64,000 nucleotides of DNA from Sphaerimonospora thailandensis (GCF_016863115.1 NZ_BOOG01000013.1:62001-126000), one strand, 5' to 3'; shown: positions 27,709 to 36,515, counted from the stretch's first letter. Program-made: numbers and translations. Notes: generated by a model not told the origin, from the letters alone.

Positions 27709-28608
27709 ATGAGAGGTTCGATTGGCGTCCGGCGGGCGCTCGGTGCGATTGCGCTCGCGACCGGCCTGGCCGTTTCCATTACCGCGGTCCCGGCCGCGGC
27801 ATCGGCGGCGGTGCCCGCGGCGGTGACGGTGCGCGCGGCGCTCGCACCGATGAGCCAGGCGGCGCTGGGCCGCCCCGCCTACTACACCTATTCCGGATAC
27901 AGCTCTGCTCAGCACCGTAAGAAGGGCAAGCAGCTCGAGAAGAAGGGATATCGCCCGATTTCCCTCAGCGTTACCGGCTCGCGGCTGTCGGCGGTGTGGG
28001 CCAAGACGGGTGGTCCCGCGTGGTGGTGCCTCGACGGCTTCACCGCGAAGACGTACGAGAAGGAGCTCAAGAAACTACGGAAGAAGGGGTACGTTCCCGC
28101 GATCATCACGGCCTCCGGAGGCGGGTACGGCGCGGCCTTCGCCGGCGTCTTCGAGAAGCGGAACATCGGCTGGCAGGTCCAGTGGGGCATGACCGGGGCG
28201 CAGTTCAAGAAGACCGACAAGCGGCAGTCCGGCAAGGGCCTCGCCCTGGTCTCGCTCACCGCGTACGGCACGGCCTCCGACGTCCGGTACGCCGCGATCT
28301 GGCACCAGTCGTCGGCGGGCTACGGCTGGGTCACCGGCCATACCTCGGCCAAGTTGACGAAAGTCATCAAGAAGAACGACAAGAAGGGCTACTTCCCCAA
28401 GCAGGTGATCGTGGCGCCCGACGGCACCTACGCCGCGGTCTTCCACCGGGCGGCCGGGCAATGGTGGACCCAGTACGGCATGACCGCGTCCCAGCTGAAC
28501 AAGAAGCACGACTCCTACGGCAAGAAGGGCTACTACCCGGTCAGCGTCGACGGTGAGTACGTCCCGCGGCATGGCACCTACTACGCCGCGACCTGGTACA
28601 AGTACTGA
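27709..28608 (+). CDS. Secreted Lys/Tyr-rich tandem-repeat protein (BTRD1-like repeats)
   Basis: A 299-residue protein. ATG 27709 is preferred over GTG 27655 because a clean signal peptide (ending AASA) follows it. After cleavage come about five imperfect units of about 45 residues, each with a KKGY(R/V/F/Y)P(I/V) turn and a G-(Y/T)-(G/Y)AAxF/AAIW strand, such as YAAIWHQ, YAAVFHR and YAATWYKY. These resemble the bacterial tandem repeat domain 1 found in secreted hydrolases such as polyglycine hydrolase-like proteins, but no catalytic domain accompanies them here. Binding or structural role at the cell surface is inference. Monocistronic between two hairpins. Confidence 0.75.
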   Translation: MRGSIGVRRALGAIALATGLAVSITAVPAAASAAVPAAVTVRAALAPMSQAALGRPAYYTYSGYSSAQHRKKGKQLEKKGYRPISLSVTGSRLSAVWAKTGGPAWWCLDGFTAKTYEKELKKLRKKGYVPAIITASGGGYGAAFAGVFEKRNIGWQVQWGMTGAQFKKTDKRQSGKGLALVSLTAYGTASDVRYAAIWHQSSAGYGWVTGHTSAKLTKVIKKNDKKGYFPKQVIVAPDGTYAAVFHRAAGQWWTQYGMTASQLNKKHDSYGKKGYYPVSVDGEYVPRHGTYYAATWYKY

Positions 28609-28621
28609 CCGTGCCTGTTGA

Positions 28622-28651
28622 GCCGCGACTCCTGAACGCAGGAGACGCGGC
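28622..28651 (+). terminator. Terminator hairpin after repeat protein gene
   Basis: GCCGCG-A-CTCCTG pairs with CAGGAG-A-CGCGGC around an AACG loop: 12 pairs with one A.A mismatch, 13 bases past the stop. Confidence 0.8.
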
Positions 28652-28733
28652 AGGGCCCCCGCCTTCCGCATCGCCGCCGCCATCCGAACACGGAATCGGG
28701 CGGTAGCCGTACGGGATCAATGCGATACTCCGC

Positions 28734-29444
28734 GTGACGGCAACTGTGCGAGCGGAAGCGGGTACGGCCATGGTCATGACATCCAGGCGAGATCACCAGG
28801 ACGCCCAGGCTGCCGGGCAACCGGAACCGGTCACCGGCATGGAGCCGGCTTCCGAGACGGAACAGGTTCCCGCCGTCGAGCCCACGACCTCCAGGATGCC
28901 GACGACCATCAGGGAGTTCGTCGACTGGCTGCCCGAGATGCCGGGCTTCCACATCGAGATCGTCAACGGAAGGGTGATCGTGAGCCCACGTGGTAACCCC
29001 CGGCAGTCCTGGATCATCGCCTTGCTGGTCGAGGCGTTCCTGCCCGTCGCCAGAGAGCACAGCTGGCGAACCTGGCCCGAACTCGACGTCTGCATCGCCT
29101 GGACCCGGGAGCCCCTGATCCCCGACTTCGCGATGGGCCCCAAGGACGCTCCGCTGTGGGGCGACCGGGAGGTCCTCTCCGACGGGCTGATCCTGGTCGC
29201 CGAGGTGGTGTCCGCCAACAGCGTGCGCGAGGACCGCGAGGACAAGCCCGGCATCTACGCGCGTGGCGGAGTGCCGCTCCTGCTGATCGTCGATCCCGAA
29301 GCCGAGCCCAGGACGGTCAGCGTGCACACCGACCCGTCAGAGGACGGCTATCGGACCGTCACCCGGGTGAAGATGGGCGAGGAACTGCGCATTCCCGCAC
29401 CGGTCGACTTCACCCTCGACACCTCGGTCTTCCTCGACGCCTGA
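28734..29444 (+). CDS. Uma2-family (DUF820) putative restriction-endonuclease-fold protein
   Basis: A 236-residue protein whose conserved part starts near residue 55 (MPTTIREFVDWLPEM) and contains the Uma2 signature: an E-x-VNG-x-V segment, PDF with a following acidic residue (IPDFAMG), EVVS, then K-x-x-x-YARGGVPLLLIVDP. These supply the PD-(D/E)xK-like acidic residues. Uma2 proteins are abundant in actinomycetes and cyanobacteria; their function is not established. The start is uncertain: GTG 28734 would be leaderless (GATACT four bases upstream), and ATG 28770 or 28896 are alternatives. Confidence 0.82.
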   Translation: MTATVRAEAGTAMVMTSRRDHQDAQAAGQPEPVTGMEPASETEQVPAVEPTTSRMPTTIREFVDWLPEMPGFHIEIVNGRVIVSPRGNPRQSWIIALLVEAFLPVAREHSWRTWPELDVCIAWTREPLIPDFAMGPKDAPLWGDREVLSDGLILVAEVVSANSVREDREDKPGIYARGGVPLLLIVDPEAEPRTVSVHTDPSEDGYRTVTRVKMGEELRIPAPVDFTLDTSVFLDA

Positions 29445-29482
29445 CCCGGGATATCCGGAGGCCGCCCGGGAAGGCTCCGAGG

Positions 29483-29491
29483 TTATCCACA
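29483..29491 (+). promoter_or_regulatory. Isolated perfect DnaA box
   Basis: TTATCCACA matches the strict DnaA-box consensus and lies 80 bases before the next start codon. No second box is nearby, so this is not an origin; it could titrate DnaA, regulate the adjacent gene, or be chance. Confidence 0.4.
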
Positions 29492-29570
29492 GAGCGGCGT
29501 TCGGGGCCGGGCCGGGGGTGTGGCGGCTGCGAACGTGTGTCTTCCGTTCCCGCACAGGAAGGCACACCCC

Positions 29571-30509
29571 ATGGCCACCCGGATCCCGCTGTCCGTCCCC
29601 GCATCGGTGAGCGCCACGCTGGTGGCGGCCGCGCCAGAACGACCCCTGCCGGCCGAGGCGGTCGCAGGGTTGCGAGAAGGTCTGCCGGGCGGCGTCGACC
29701 TCCGGATGACGGAGATCGACGGCCGCGATCCCGCTCTCGCCGAGACCATTTCCCAGCTGAGGTGTCCGCACTGCACGCCTGGCGTGGATCCGCTCGTCGC
29801 GGTGCTGCTGGAGGGAACGGACGGCCACCTTGCCGTCACGTGCACGGCCCCGCCGGGCTGGCCGCCGGCCCATCTGGACGCCTGCGCCGCGACGGTCGAG
29901 CGGGTCGCCGAGATGACCGGCGGCATGCTCCTGGACACCGAGCGGGCCGTGCTCCTGCCCCCGGCATGGCGGCCGAGGACGTCACCATCGCCGGAGCACT
30001 TTCCCATCCGGGACTGGGTCGGGGTGGACGTCCGCGTGGACGACGACGGACGATACGGCGTGGACACCACCGGGATGTCCCGGTTCGGGCTGCCCGATCT
30101 GCGGGCGGCCGGACTCCAGGAGCACCACATACACGGATGGCTCCACCTGATGTACGGCCTCGCGGGCGTCCTGGTGAGACGGGTCCTCAAGGACGCCGGG
30201 GTGCGGCGGCGAGACGGCGTCCACATGGTGCCGGTGGAGATCTCCGTCTCGACGACGGACACGGCGATCGCCATGGCGTCGCAGCCGGGACCGGCACGGC
30301 CACCGGGGCCGCGGCCACCGGGGTCGCGGACGGCCGGCCCGGCGGGTTCTGAAGTGCGGCGCGCGATCCCGCCGGGTCGGGCGACCGTGCGCCTGCGGCA
30401 CGACACGTCCGCGGGTCGCCTCCTTGTGCTTCCCCCGGCGAATCACGCCGAGGCCCGCTGGCGTGACCGCACGGCCCTGGTGATGTGCCAGGGCGACGAC
30501 GCCCCCTGA
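29571..30509 (+). CDS. Hypothetical protein, 312 residues
   Basis: ATG 29571 is chosen for the AGGAAGG eight bases upstream. The N-terminal half includes a lone RCPHCTPGVDP motif, a Cys pair that is short of a full zinc site. The middle (WVGVDVRVDDDGRYGVDTTGMSRFGLPDL, about 145-175) looks like a compact alpha/beta domain. A Pro/Arg/Gly-rich low-complexity stretch (bases about 30285-30360) is followed by a short C-terminal domain. I do not recognise the family. It is flanked by a weak hairpin that separates it from the convergent hepT remnant. Confidence 0.7.
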   Translation: MATRIPLSVPASVSATLVAAAPERPLPAEAVAGLREGLPGGVDLRMTEIDGRDPALAETISQLRCPHCTPGVDPLVAVLLEGTDGHLAVTCTAPPGWPPAHLDACAATVERVAEMTGGMLLDTERAVLLPPAWRPRTSPSPEHFPIRDWVGVDVRVDDDGRYGVDTTGMSRFGLPDLRAAGLQEHHIHGWLHLMYGLAGVLVRRVLKDAGVRRRDGVHMVPVEISVSTTDTAIAMASQPGPARPPGPRPPGSRTAGPAGSEVRRAIPPGRATVRLRHDTSAGRLLVLPPANHAEARWRDRTALVMCQGDDAP

Positions 30510-30517
30510 GCAGGCAA

Positions 30518-30541
30518 GCCGTAAATCTTGGGACTTACGGC
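30518..30541. terminator. Weak hairpin between convergent genes
   Basis: GCCGTAA and TTACGGC pair around a 10-base loop just after the hypothetical gene stop and before the end of the opposing hepT remnant. Confidence 0.45.
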
Positions 30542-30551
30542 CTACGCTTCC

Positions 30552-30922
30552 TCAGTCCCGCTGGTCCAACCTGGCCGCGATCTCCGGGTAAAGCATGCGG
30601 AGTAGGGCATGCACTTGATGCTCCAGTTCGGGCACGTTCTTTGTCGCAACGTTGTAGACGATCTTCCAGTCCACGCTGAAGTATCTGTGCAGGACGCCGT
30701 TACGCATCCCGCGGATCAGTTTCCAGGGGATCTCGGGTGCCATCGCACGGGTTTCGTCCGAGATGGCACCTGCGGCTTCACCAATGATCGAAAGCTGCCA
30801 GATGACGGCGTCTCGGCGCATCTCGTCAGCATCTCAGGCCTCCGGTGAGACACCTTCCAGGTAAGCGTGACCCTCCGGGCCGCTTCTACGATGTCGCCGA
30901 GATAGAGCCCTTCACGCTGCAT
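30552..30922 (-). pseudogene. hepT: hepT toxin (DUF86/HEPN), broken by frameshift and stop
   Basis: The N-terminus (MQREGLYLGDIVEAARRVT, from 30922) lies in one frame. The rest, EGVSPEA then DADEMRRDAVIWQLSIIGEA and the RNMRN-like GMRNGVLHRYFSVDW, lies in another. One base appears to be missing after RRVT, and a TGA follows EGVSPEA in the second frame. The HEPN motif R-x4-6-H is present downstream (RGMRNGVLH). An intact HepT is an RNase-like toxin held inactive by its MntA partner, whose gene overlaps by 11 bases. As drawn, no full HepT can be made, although MRRD at 30821 could start a 89-residue C-terminal fragment. Confidence 0.75.
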
Positions 30923-31208
30923 AAAGGACCTGGGCATCGTTGAGCACATGGTCTCGGATGATCCAGTGCAGGCCTTCCTTGGAAACGACGTCCACCTTGT
31001 GGCCGAGCAGTTTCTCGAGTTCCTCTTGGAAGTTGAAGAACTCGAGCCCGATGTCGTTGCCTTCCGCGAGCACGTAGAGGAGGTCGATGTCGCTGTCGGG
31101 CCTTGCCCTGCCACGCGCGACGGAGCCGAAGACCGACAGTTCGGCGATGCCATACTTTCTGCACAGCTCGATGAGCTGCGGGCGAACTGCCTGGAAGTCG
31201 ATTCTCAT
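30912..31208 (-). CDS. mntA: MntA-type nucleotidyltransferase antitoxin
   Basis: A 98-residue protein with the minimal nucleotidyltransferase motif FGSVARGRARPDSDIDLLY (GSxxxG...D-x-D) near residues 27-45. In MntA-HepT modules this protein adds AMP groups to HepT and silences it. ATG 31208 follows GGAGGTGTT, a strong ribosome-binding site. The gene is intact although its hepT partner downstream is broken, as expected when the toxin is lost first. Confidence 0.85.
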   Translation of the reverse strand: MRIDFQAVRPQLIELCRKYGIAELSVFGSVARGRARPDSDIDLLYVLAEGNDIGLEFFNFQEELEKLLGHKVDVVSKEGLHWIIRDHVLNDAQVLYAA

Positions 31209-31314
31209 AACACCTCCGATGCTTATCGTGCCATGCGGTCGGCCTCTGGAGGGGAGCTTCCCCGGGGAAAATCATTTGCCCGCCCACCTGTGATCTTGCG
31301 AGCCTGGAACGGTC

Positions 31315-33042
31315 ATGCGCTCCCTCGTCGCCGGTGATCCCGGCATTCCCGACGTCCGCGGCCCCATCGGCTACCTGTGGTGGGTGGCGCGCGGTCAGAC
31401 GCGTCTCATCCTCATCGGGATCGGTTTCGCCGTCGTATGGTGGCTGGGCCAGGCACTCGTCCCGGCGGCGCTGGGCCTGGCGATCGACGCGCTGATCGCC
31501 AAGGACGGCGACGCGCTCATCTGGTGGTCCGGCGCGGTGCTGGGCCTCGGCGTCGTCCAGGCCGCGGCGGGCGCGTCACGACATCGCATGGCCGTGTACA
31601 ACTGGTTGTCGGCGGCCTATCGCACAGTGCAGGTCACCACACGGCAGGCGACCCGGCTCGGCGCCACGCTCCCGAAACGCCTGTCCACCGGTGAAGTGGT
31701 CAGCGTCGGCAACTCCGACATCGAGCACATCGGCAGTTCGATGGACATCCTGCTGCGCGGAGTCGGCGCGGTCGTCGCCATCGCCGTGGTGACGGTGATC
31801 ATGATTTCCACCTCGCCTCTTCTCGGGATCGTCGTGCTCGTCGGAGTGCCGATGGTGACGGCGGCGGTCGGCCCGCTGCTGCGGCCGCTCCATCGCAGGC
31901 AGCTCCGACAGCGCGATCTCCAGGGCGAGCTGGCGACCCGGGCCGCCGACATCGTCGGGGGCCTGCGGGTGCTGCGCGGCATCGGCGGTGAGCAGGTCTT
32001 CGCCGCCCGGTACCGCGAGGAGTCGCAGCGGGTACGGCACGCGGGCGTGCGGGTCGCCTCGGTCGACTCGATGCTGGCGGGCGCGGAGATCCTGCTTCCG
32101 GGCGTGCTCATCGCCTGTGTCACCTGGCTGGCCGCGCGTTTCGCGCTGGACGGCCGGGTCAGCGCCGGCCAGCTCGTGGCCTTCTACGGATACGCGGTGT
32201 TCCTGATCGCCCCGATCAGGACGCTCACCGAGGCGGCCGACAAGATCACCAAAGGGCATGTGGCCGCGCGCCGCGTGTGCCACATCCTGTCGATCGAGCC
32301 GGAGATCCAGGACGCCCCGGAGCTCCGGGAAACGCTCCGCGAGGACCCGCCGGCACGGCACACGCCGTCCGACGGCGTGCTGGTCGATGAGCGGTCCGGC
32401 GTCGCCGTACGGCCGGGCCGGCTGACCGCGCTCGCCGCGGCCGTGCCGGAGGACGCGATCGCCATCGCCGACCGGCTCGGGTGGTACGCACCGGGTGAGG
32501 TGACGCTCGACGGGACGCCGCTCGCGGACCTGCCGGTCGCGTGGGTGCGGGGGCACATCCTGGTCGCGGACAACGAGGCGAAACTGTTCGCCGGGCGGCT
32601 GCGCGACGAACTGGACATCACGGGGTCGGCCACCGACGAGGACGTGCGGCAGGCGCTCTACAGCGCGTGTGCCGAGGACATCGTGGCGGCCCTGCCCGAG
32701 GGGCTGGACGCCCAGGTGGCGGAGTCCGGACGGGAGTTCTCCGGAGGCCAGCGGCAGCGGCTGCGGCTGGCCCGCGCGCTGCTCGCCGATCCGGAGATCC
32801 TGATCCTGGTCGAGCCGACCAGCGCCGTCGACGCGCACACGGAGGCGCGTATCGCCGAGCGGCTCGGCAAGGCCCGCGCGGAGCGCACGACGCTCGTCTG
32901 CACCACCAGCCCGCTGGTCCTCGACCGGGCCGACCTGGTCCTGTTCGTCGAGGATGGCGAAGTCAGCGCAGAGGGCACCCACCGGGAACTGCTCGCGACC
33001 TCGTCCGGCTATCGATCCAGCGTGACCCGAGGGGAAGACTGA
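31315..33042 (+). CDS. ABC exporter half-transporter A, with degenerate Walker A and B
   Basis: A 575-residue protein: six membrane helices (about residues 20-300), then a nucleotide-binding domain. Where the Walker A motif should be, the sequence reads GRLTALAAAVPEDAIAIADR, lacking G-x4-GK(S/T). Walker B is ILILVEPTSAVD, with Val replacing the Asp. The signature FSGGQRQRL is intact. So this half cannot form its own ATP site but can complete one on the partner. The next gene, two bases downstream, encodes the complementary half. Substrate unknown (multidrug or lipid/peptide export is usual). The start has no clear ribosome-binding site. Confidence 0.88.
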   Translation: MRSLVAGDPGIPDVRGPIGYLWWVARGQTRLILIGIGFAVVWWLGQALVPAALGLAIDALIAKDGDALIWWSGAVLGLGVVQAAAGASRHRMAVYNWLSAAYRTVQVTTRQATRLGATLPKRLSTGEVVSVGNSDIEHIGSSMDILLRGVGAVVAIAVVTVIMISTSPLLGIVVLVGVPMVTAAVGPLLRPLHRRQLRQRDLQGELATRAADIVGGLRVLRGIGGEQVFAARYREESQRVRHAGVRVASVDSMLAGAEILLPGVLIACVTWLAARFALDGRVSAGQLVAFYGYAVFLIAPIRTLTEAADKITKGHVAARRVCHILSIEPEIQDAPELRETLREDPPARHTPSDGVLVDERSGVAVRPGRLTALAAAVPEDAIAIADRLGWYAPGEVTLDGTPLADLPVAWVRGHILVADNEAKLFAGRLRDELDITGSATDEDVRQALYSACAEDIVAALPEGLDAQVAESGREFSGGQRQRLRLARALLADPEILILVEPTSAVDAHTEARIAERLGKARAERTTLVCTTSPLVLDRADLVLFVEDGEVSAEGTHRELLATSSGYRSSVTRGED

Positions 33043-33044
33043 AC

Positions 33045-34805
33045 GTGGCACGGGAAATCCTGCCGGTGGCCGACCGGGCCCAGGTGCGTGCCTACGCACG
33101 GCGGCTGATGCTGAAGCATCCCGGGGAGCTCGTGCTGGCTCTGGCCCTGCACGCGCTCGCGGCGGTGACGGGGCTGGTGACGCCGCGACTGCTCGGCGAG
33201 CTGGTCCAGGACGTGGCGGGTGGTTCCGCCCACGTTCGCGTGGACGTGATCGCGCTGGCCATCGCGGGCTTCGTGGCAGCGCAGGCCGTGCTGACCAGGT
33301 TCGCCGTCTTCGCCTCGTCCAGGTTGGGCGAGAAGGTGCTGGCCGAGCTGCGTGAGGACTTCGTCGACCAGGTGCTCGGCCTGCCGCTCTCGACCATCGA
33401 AGGGGCGGGATCGGGCGATCTGATCACCAGAACCTCCCGGGACGTCGACGCCCTGTCTCACACCGTGCGGCGCGCCGTGCCCGAGACGCTGATCGCCATT
33501 GTCACCGGTTCGTTCATCGTCGGAGCGGTCGTCCTGGTCGGCCCGGTGATGGCCGTTCCGGCGCTGATCGCCGTACCGCTGCTGTGGGGGGCCACCAGGT
33601 GGTACCTCAACCGTGCCAGGGACGGCTATCTGCGGGAGAACGCCGCGTACGCGGACATGACGGAGGGGTTGGCCGAAACCGTCGAGGGCTCGCGCACGAT
33701 CGAGGCCCTGGGGCTGCAGCGGCGCCGTCATGAGCGGGCCGACCGGGACATCGCCCGGTCCTTCGCGGCCGAGCGCTACACCCTGGGCCTGCGCCTGGTC
33801 TGGTTCCCGGCCGTCGAGATCGGCTACGTGATCCCGGTGGTGGCGACCCTGCTGATCGGCGGGCTGTTCTACATCGAAGGCTGGGTCTCGCTGGTGCAGG
33901 TGACCACGGCCACGCTCTACGTCCAGCAGCTCATCGATCCGGTCGACCGGCTGCTGTCGTGGGTGGACGAGCTCCAGGTGGGCGGCGCCTCGATGGCGCG
34001 GCTCCTGGGCGTGGCCGACGTGCCGGAGGACCGGACGCCCGGAGCGACGCGGCCCGCCGGGGAGGATCTCAGGGCCGTCGGCGTGCGGTACGCCTACCGC
34101 GAGGATCGTGACGTGCTGCACGGCGTCGACCTGGAGGTGCGCAGAGGCGAGCGCCTGGCGATGGTCGGCCCTTCGGGGGCGGGCAAGTCCACGCTCGGCC
34201 GCCTGCTCGCCGGGATCCACGCCCCGCGGACCGGGTCGGTCACGGTCGGCGGCGTCCCACTTGTGGAGCTGCCGATCGACGAGCTTCGGGGCGAGGTCGC
34301 GCTGGTCACCCAGGAGCATCACGTGTTCCGCGGCACGGTCAGGGAGAACCTGCTGATCGCCAGGCCGGAGGCCGCGGACGCCGACGTGTGGCGTGCCCTC
34401 GAGGCCGTCGACGCCCGGGAGTGGGTCGAGGCCCTCGGCGGGACCCTTGGCGAGGGACTCGACACCATGGTCGGATCGGGCGGCCAGACGGTCTCCCCGG
34501 CGCAGGCCCAGCAGCTCGCGCTCGCCAGGCTGGTGCTGGCCGACCCGCACACGCTGGTCCTGGACGAGGCGACCTCGCTCATCGATCCTCGCGCCGCCCG
34601 GCACCTGGAGCGGTCGCTGGCCGCCGTGCTGGCGGGCCGTACGGTGATCGCCATCGCTCACCGGCTGTACACGGCGCACGACGCGGACCGCGTCGCGGTC
34701 GTGGAGGACGGCCGCATCACCGAGCTGGGCCCCCACGACGAGCTGGTCGCGGCCGGAGGCCCGTACGCCGCCCTGTGGGAGAGCTGGCACGGCACGGCCA
34801 AATAG
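33045..34805 (+). CDS. ABC exporter half-transporter B, with degenerate signature motif
   Basis: A 586-residue protein starting at GTG 33045 with GAGGGGA nine bases upstream. Six membrane helices, then a nucleotide-binding domain with intact Walker A (GPSGAGKST), Q-loop (LVTQEHHVF), Walker B (LVLDEATSLID) and switch His (IAIAHRL). The signature loop is altered: TVSPAQAQQLALARL replaces LSGGQxQR. Together with half A this gives one complete composite ATP site (Walker A/B of B, signature of A) and one site defective on both faces. Confidence 0.9.
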   Translation: MAREILPVADRAQVRAYARRLMLKHPGELVLALALHALAAVTGLVTPRLLGELVQDVAGGSAHVRVDVIALAIAGFVAAQAVLTRFAVFASSRLGEKVLAELREDFVDQVLGLPLSTIEGAGSGDLITRTSRDVDALSHTVRRAVPETLIAIVTGSFIVGAVVLVGPVMAVPALIAVPLLWGATRWYLNRARDGYLRENAAYADMTEGLAETVEGSRTIEALGLQRRRHERADRDIARSFAAERYTLGLRLVWFPAVEIGYVIPVVATLLIGGLFYIEGWVSLVQVTTATLYVQQLIDPVDRLLSWVDELQVGGASMARLLGVADVPEDRTPGATRPAGEDLRAVGVRYAYREDRDVLHGVDLEVRRGERLAMVGPSGAGKSTLGRLLAGIHAPRTGSVTVGGVPLVELPIDELRGEVALVTQEHHVFRGTVRENLLIARPEAADADVWRALEAVDAREWVEALGGTLGEGLDTMVGSGGQTVSPAQAQQLALARLVLADPHTLVLDEATSLIDPRAARHLERSLAAVLAGRTVIAIAHRLYTAHDADRVAVVEDGRITELGPHDELVAAGGPYAALWESWHGTAK

Positions 34806-34894
34806 GGGTCGAGGGAGGTCGACAAGTCGGCCTAGGTCCAATGATGGATGGAAATTTCGGTCCACGGACCGAGGCGTGCGGGCCGGCGTCCGAT

Positions 34895-34900
34895 TAGCGT
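34895..34900 (+). promoter_or_regulatory. -10 box TAGCGT of leaderless questin-oxidase-like gene
   Basis: TAGCGT ends eight bases before ATG 34909, the same box and spacing as in front of sdhC. A GGAGG lies one base from the ATG, too close to serve as a normal ribosome-binding site. Confidence 0.5.
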
Positions 34901-34908
34901 GCGGAGGT

Positions 34909-35946
34909 ATGGATGACACCGGCATGCTGGAAGAAGCCTACGAACGGTTGCACCGGACGGGCCCCGAGTTCGAGGGCTGGCTGTCCAACCACGGCCCGAT
35001 GGCGGTCGAGTCGATGGTCAGGCGCGGGCGCGCGCGTGACGTCCATCGCTGGCTCGACGCCTATATGGACCGTCTCGAAGAGCTGCCGAGCGGCACCTGG
35101 ACGATCACCGATGGCGGCTGGCGCGAGGCACTGGGCGACGGACGTCGTCTCGGTGACTGGCTGAGCTTCTTCGAGACCGAGCTGAAGCGGCAGCCGTGGC
35201 GTGCCGTGCTGGAGACCTGGTGGCCGCGGCTGTTGCCGGGCATCGCGGCGGGGGCGACCCATGGGGTGATCCGTACCGGGCACGCGGTCCGTGAGCTGCT
35301 GAGCCACGAGGACGAGATGCGGCTGGCCGAGCTCGGCCAGGCCCTCGGCTACTGGGCGGCGCGCTGGCAGACGGTCGCCGCTACCGCGACGCCCTCCGGT
35401 ACGGCCGACCCGGCCGGCGCCCTGGCCGGCGTGCCAAGAGTGCCGGACCAGAACCAGGGCATCAACCACCGGCTCGCGCAACTGGCCGGTACCGCCGGAT
35501 GGGAGGGGTCGCTGGCCGCGCTCAGACCGGCCGCCGACGCCGAGCAGGCCCGGGAACGGCTCGCCGAGCTGGCGAACGCGGCCACGCTGCGCTATCTCGC
35601 ACATGCGCATGGCAATCCGGTCATGCTGGTCCATTCCGCTACCGCGCCCACGGCCGTACTGCGCACCCTGCCCGCGCTGCCGACGTCACTTTGGGGCCCC
35701 AGCCTCGCCGCCGCCTGGGCGGCCAGCGCCGCGGTGATCGCCGCGTACGGCCCTGCCGAGCCGGCGCCCAGGGAAGACCTGCCGGCCGCGCCCGAACGGG
35801 AGGAGGCGTTCGACCGCGCCGTCCGCCACGGGGACGAGCATGCGATCAAGTTCGCCGACACCGCCCTCGACGTCTACGACCGCACCGGCGACCCCGACGC
35901 CCTGGCCGCCGTGATCCGCGCCGTCGACTCCATCGCCCCCCTCTGA
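34909..35946 (+). CDS. Questin oxidase-like family protein (DUF4243)
   Basis: A 345-residue protein with the hallmark opening (LEEAYERLHRTGPEFEGWLSNHGPMAVESM) and the block WWPRLLPGIAAGATHGVIRTGHAVREL, which carries conserved histidines. Relatives include the fungal questin oxidase, a Baeyer-Villiger-type enzyme, but most bacterial members have no known substrate. ATG 34909 is used (leaderless). Apparently monocistronic. Confidence 0.82.
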   Translation: MDDTGMLEEAYERLHRTGPEFEGWLSNHGPMAVESMVRRGRARDVHRWLDAYMDRLEELPSGTWTITDGGWREALGDGRRLGDWLSFFETELKRQPWRAVLETWWPRLLPGIAAGATHGVIRTGHAVRELLSHEDEMRLAELGQALGYWAARWQTVAATATPSGTADPAGALAGVPRVPDQNQGINHRLAQLAGTAGWEGSLAALRPAADAEQARERLAELANAATLRYLAHAHGNPVMLVHSATAPTAVLRTLPALPTSLWGPSLAAAWAASAAVIAAYGPAEPAPREDLPAAPEREEAFDRAVRHGDEHAIKFADTALDVYDRTGDPDALAAVIRAVDSIAPL

Positions 35947-36028
35947 TCCGGATGGTCATGGACGCCGTCGTGTAGACCGTTTGCCGCAGACGACCCGCCA
36001 ATCCCTATCATCGGGTCGACATCCGAGC

Positions 36029-36034
36029 TACTGT
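36029..36034 (+). promoter_or_regulatory. -10 box TACTGT of the toxin-antitoxin-like pair
   Basis: TACTGT ends seven bases before GTG 36042. The upstream in-frame GTG at 36033 lies inside this box, so it is not the start. Confidence 0.45.
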
Positions 36035-36041
36035 GGATGTC

Positions 36042-36515
36042 GTGACTACGGCCTATGAGGACGTGCCCTTCAGCGAGCTACTTCATCATCCCGGTGCGAC
36101 CACGCGCCGCCTGGACGCCGTTCGCGCGCTGCGGCTGCGGCGGCGCGACGCAGGGGACCTCGCGCTGATGCGCGTCGATCAGATGGAGCGCGACGCCACA
36201 GTCGTGGACTTCACCACCCGCTTGCTGGCCGGGCTGGTACGGACCGGGAACATCGCCGCCCTGCGCCAAGCACTGCCTGAGGCCCTGCCGTGGAGTACCT
36301 TCCTGCCCGCCGAGGACATAGACGCGTTTCTCGCCGAGCTGGTGGACACGGCACGTGGGGCGGTGGCCTTGGACAACCTCACTCCGATCGCCCTTCTGCT
36401 CACCCAGTGGCGGCACAGCGCCGAGATCTACGCGGACCCCGCCCTGAGTGCCATCCTCACCCGTGAGCCAGATGGCGATCTCGGACCGGTCGCAGTGCCC
36501 GAGGCATCGGAGTGA
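36042..36515 (+). CDS. Probable antitoxin of a RelE-like module
   Basis: A 157-residue, mostly helical acidic protein beginning MTTAYEDVPFSELLHHPG. I recall actinobacterial relatives annotated as prevent-host-death-type proteins, with the same LALMRVDQMERDATVVD and ALPWSTFLPAEDIDAFLAEL blocks. Its stop overlaps the GTG of a RelE-like gene (GTGA), a typical toxin-antitoxin arrangement. GTG 36042 is chosen for leaderless spacing. Antitoxin function is inferred from the pairing. Confidence 0.7.
   Translation: MTTAYEDVPFSELLHHPGATTRRLDAVRALRLRRRDAGDLALMRVDQMERDATVVDFTTRLLAGLVRTGNIAALRQALPEALPWSTFLPAEDIDAFLAELVDTARGAVALDNLTPIALLLTQWRHSAEIYADPALSAILTREPDGDLGPVAVPEASE

Noticed and set aside
29483-29491. 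DnaA box considered as part of a replication origin
   Set aside because: Only one box, no AT-rich unwinding element, no dnaA or dnaN gene nearby.
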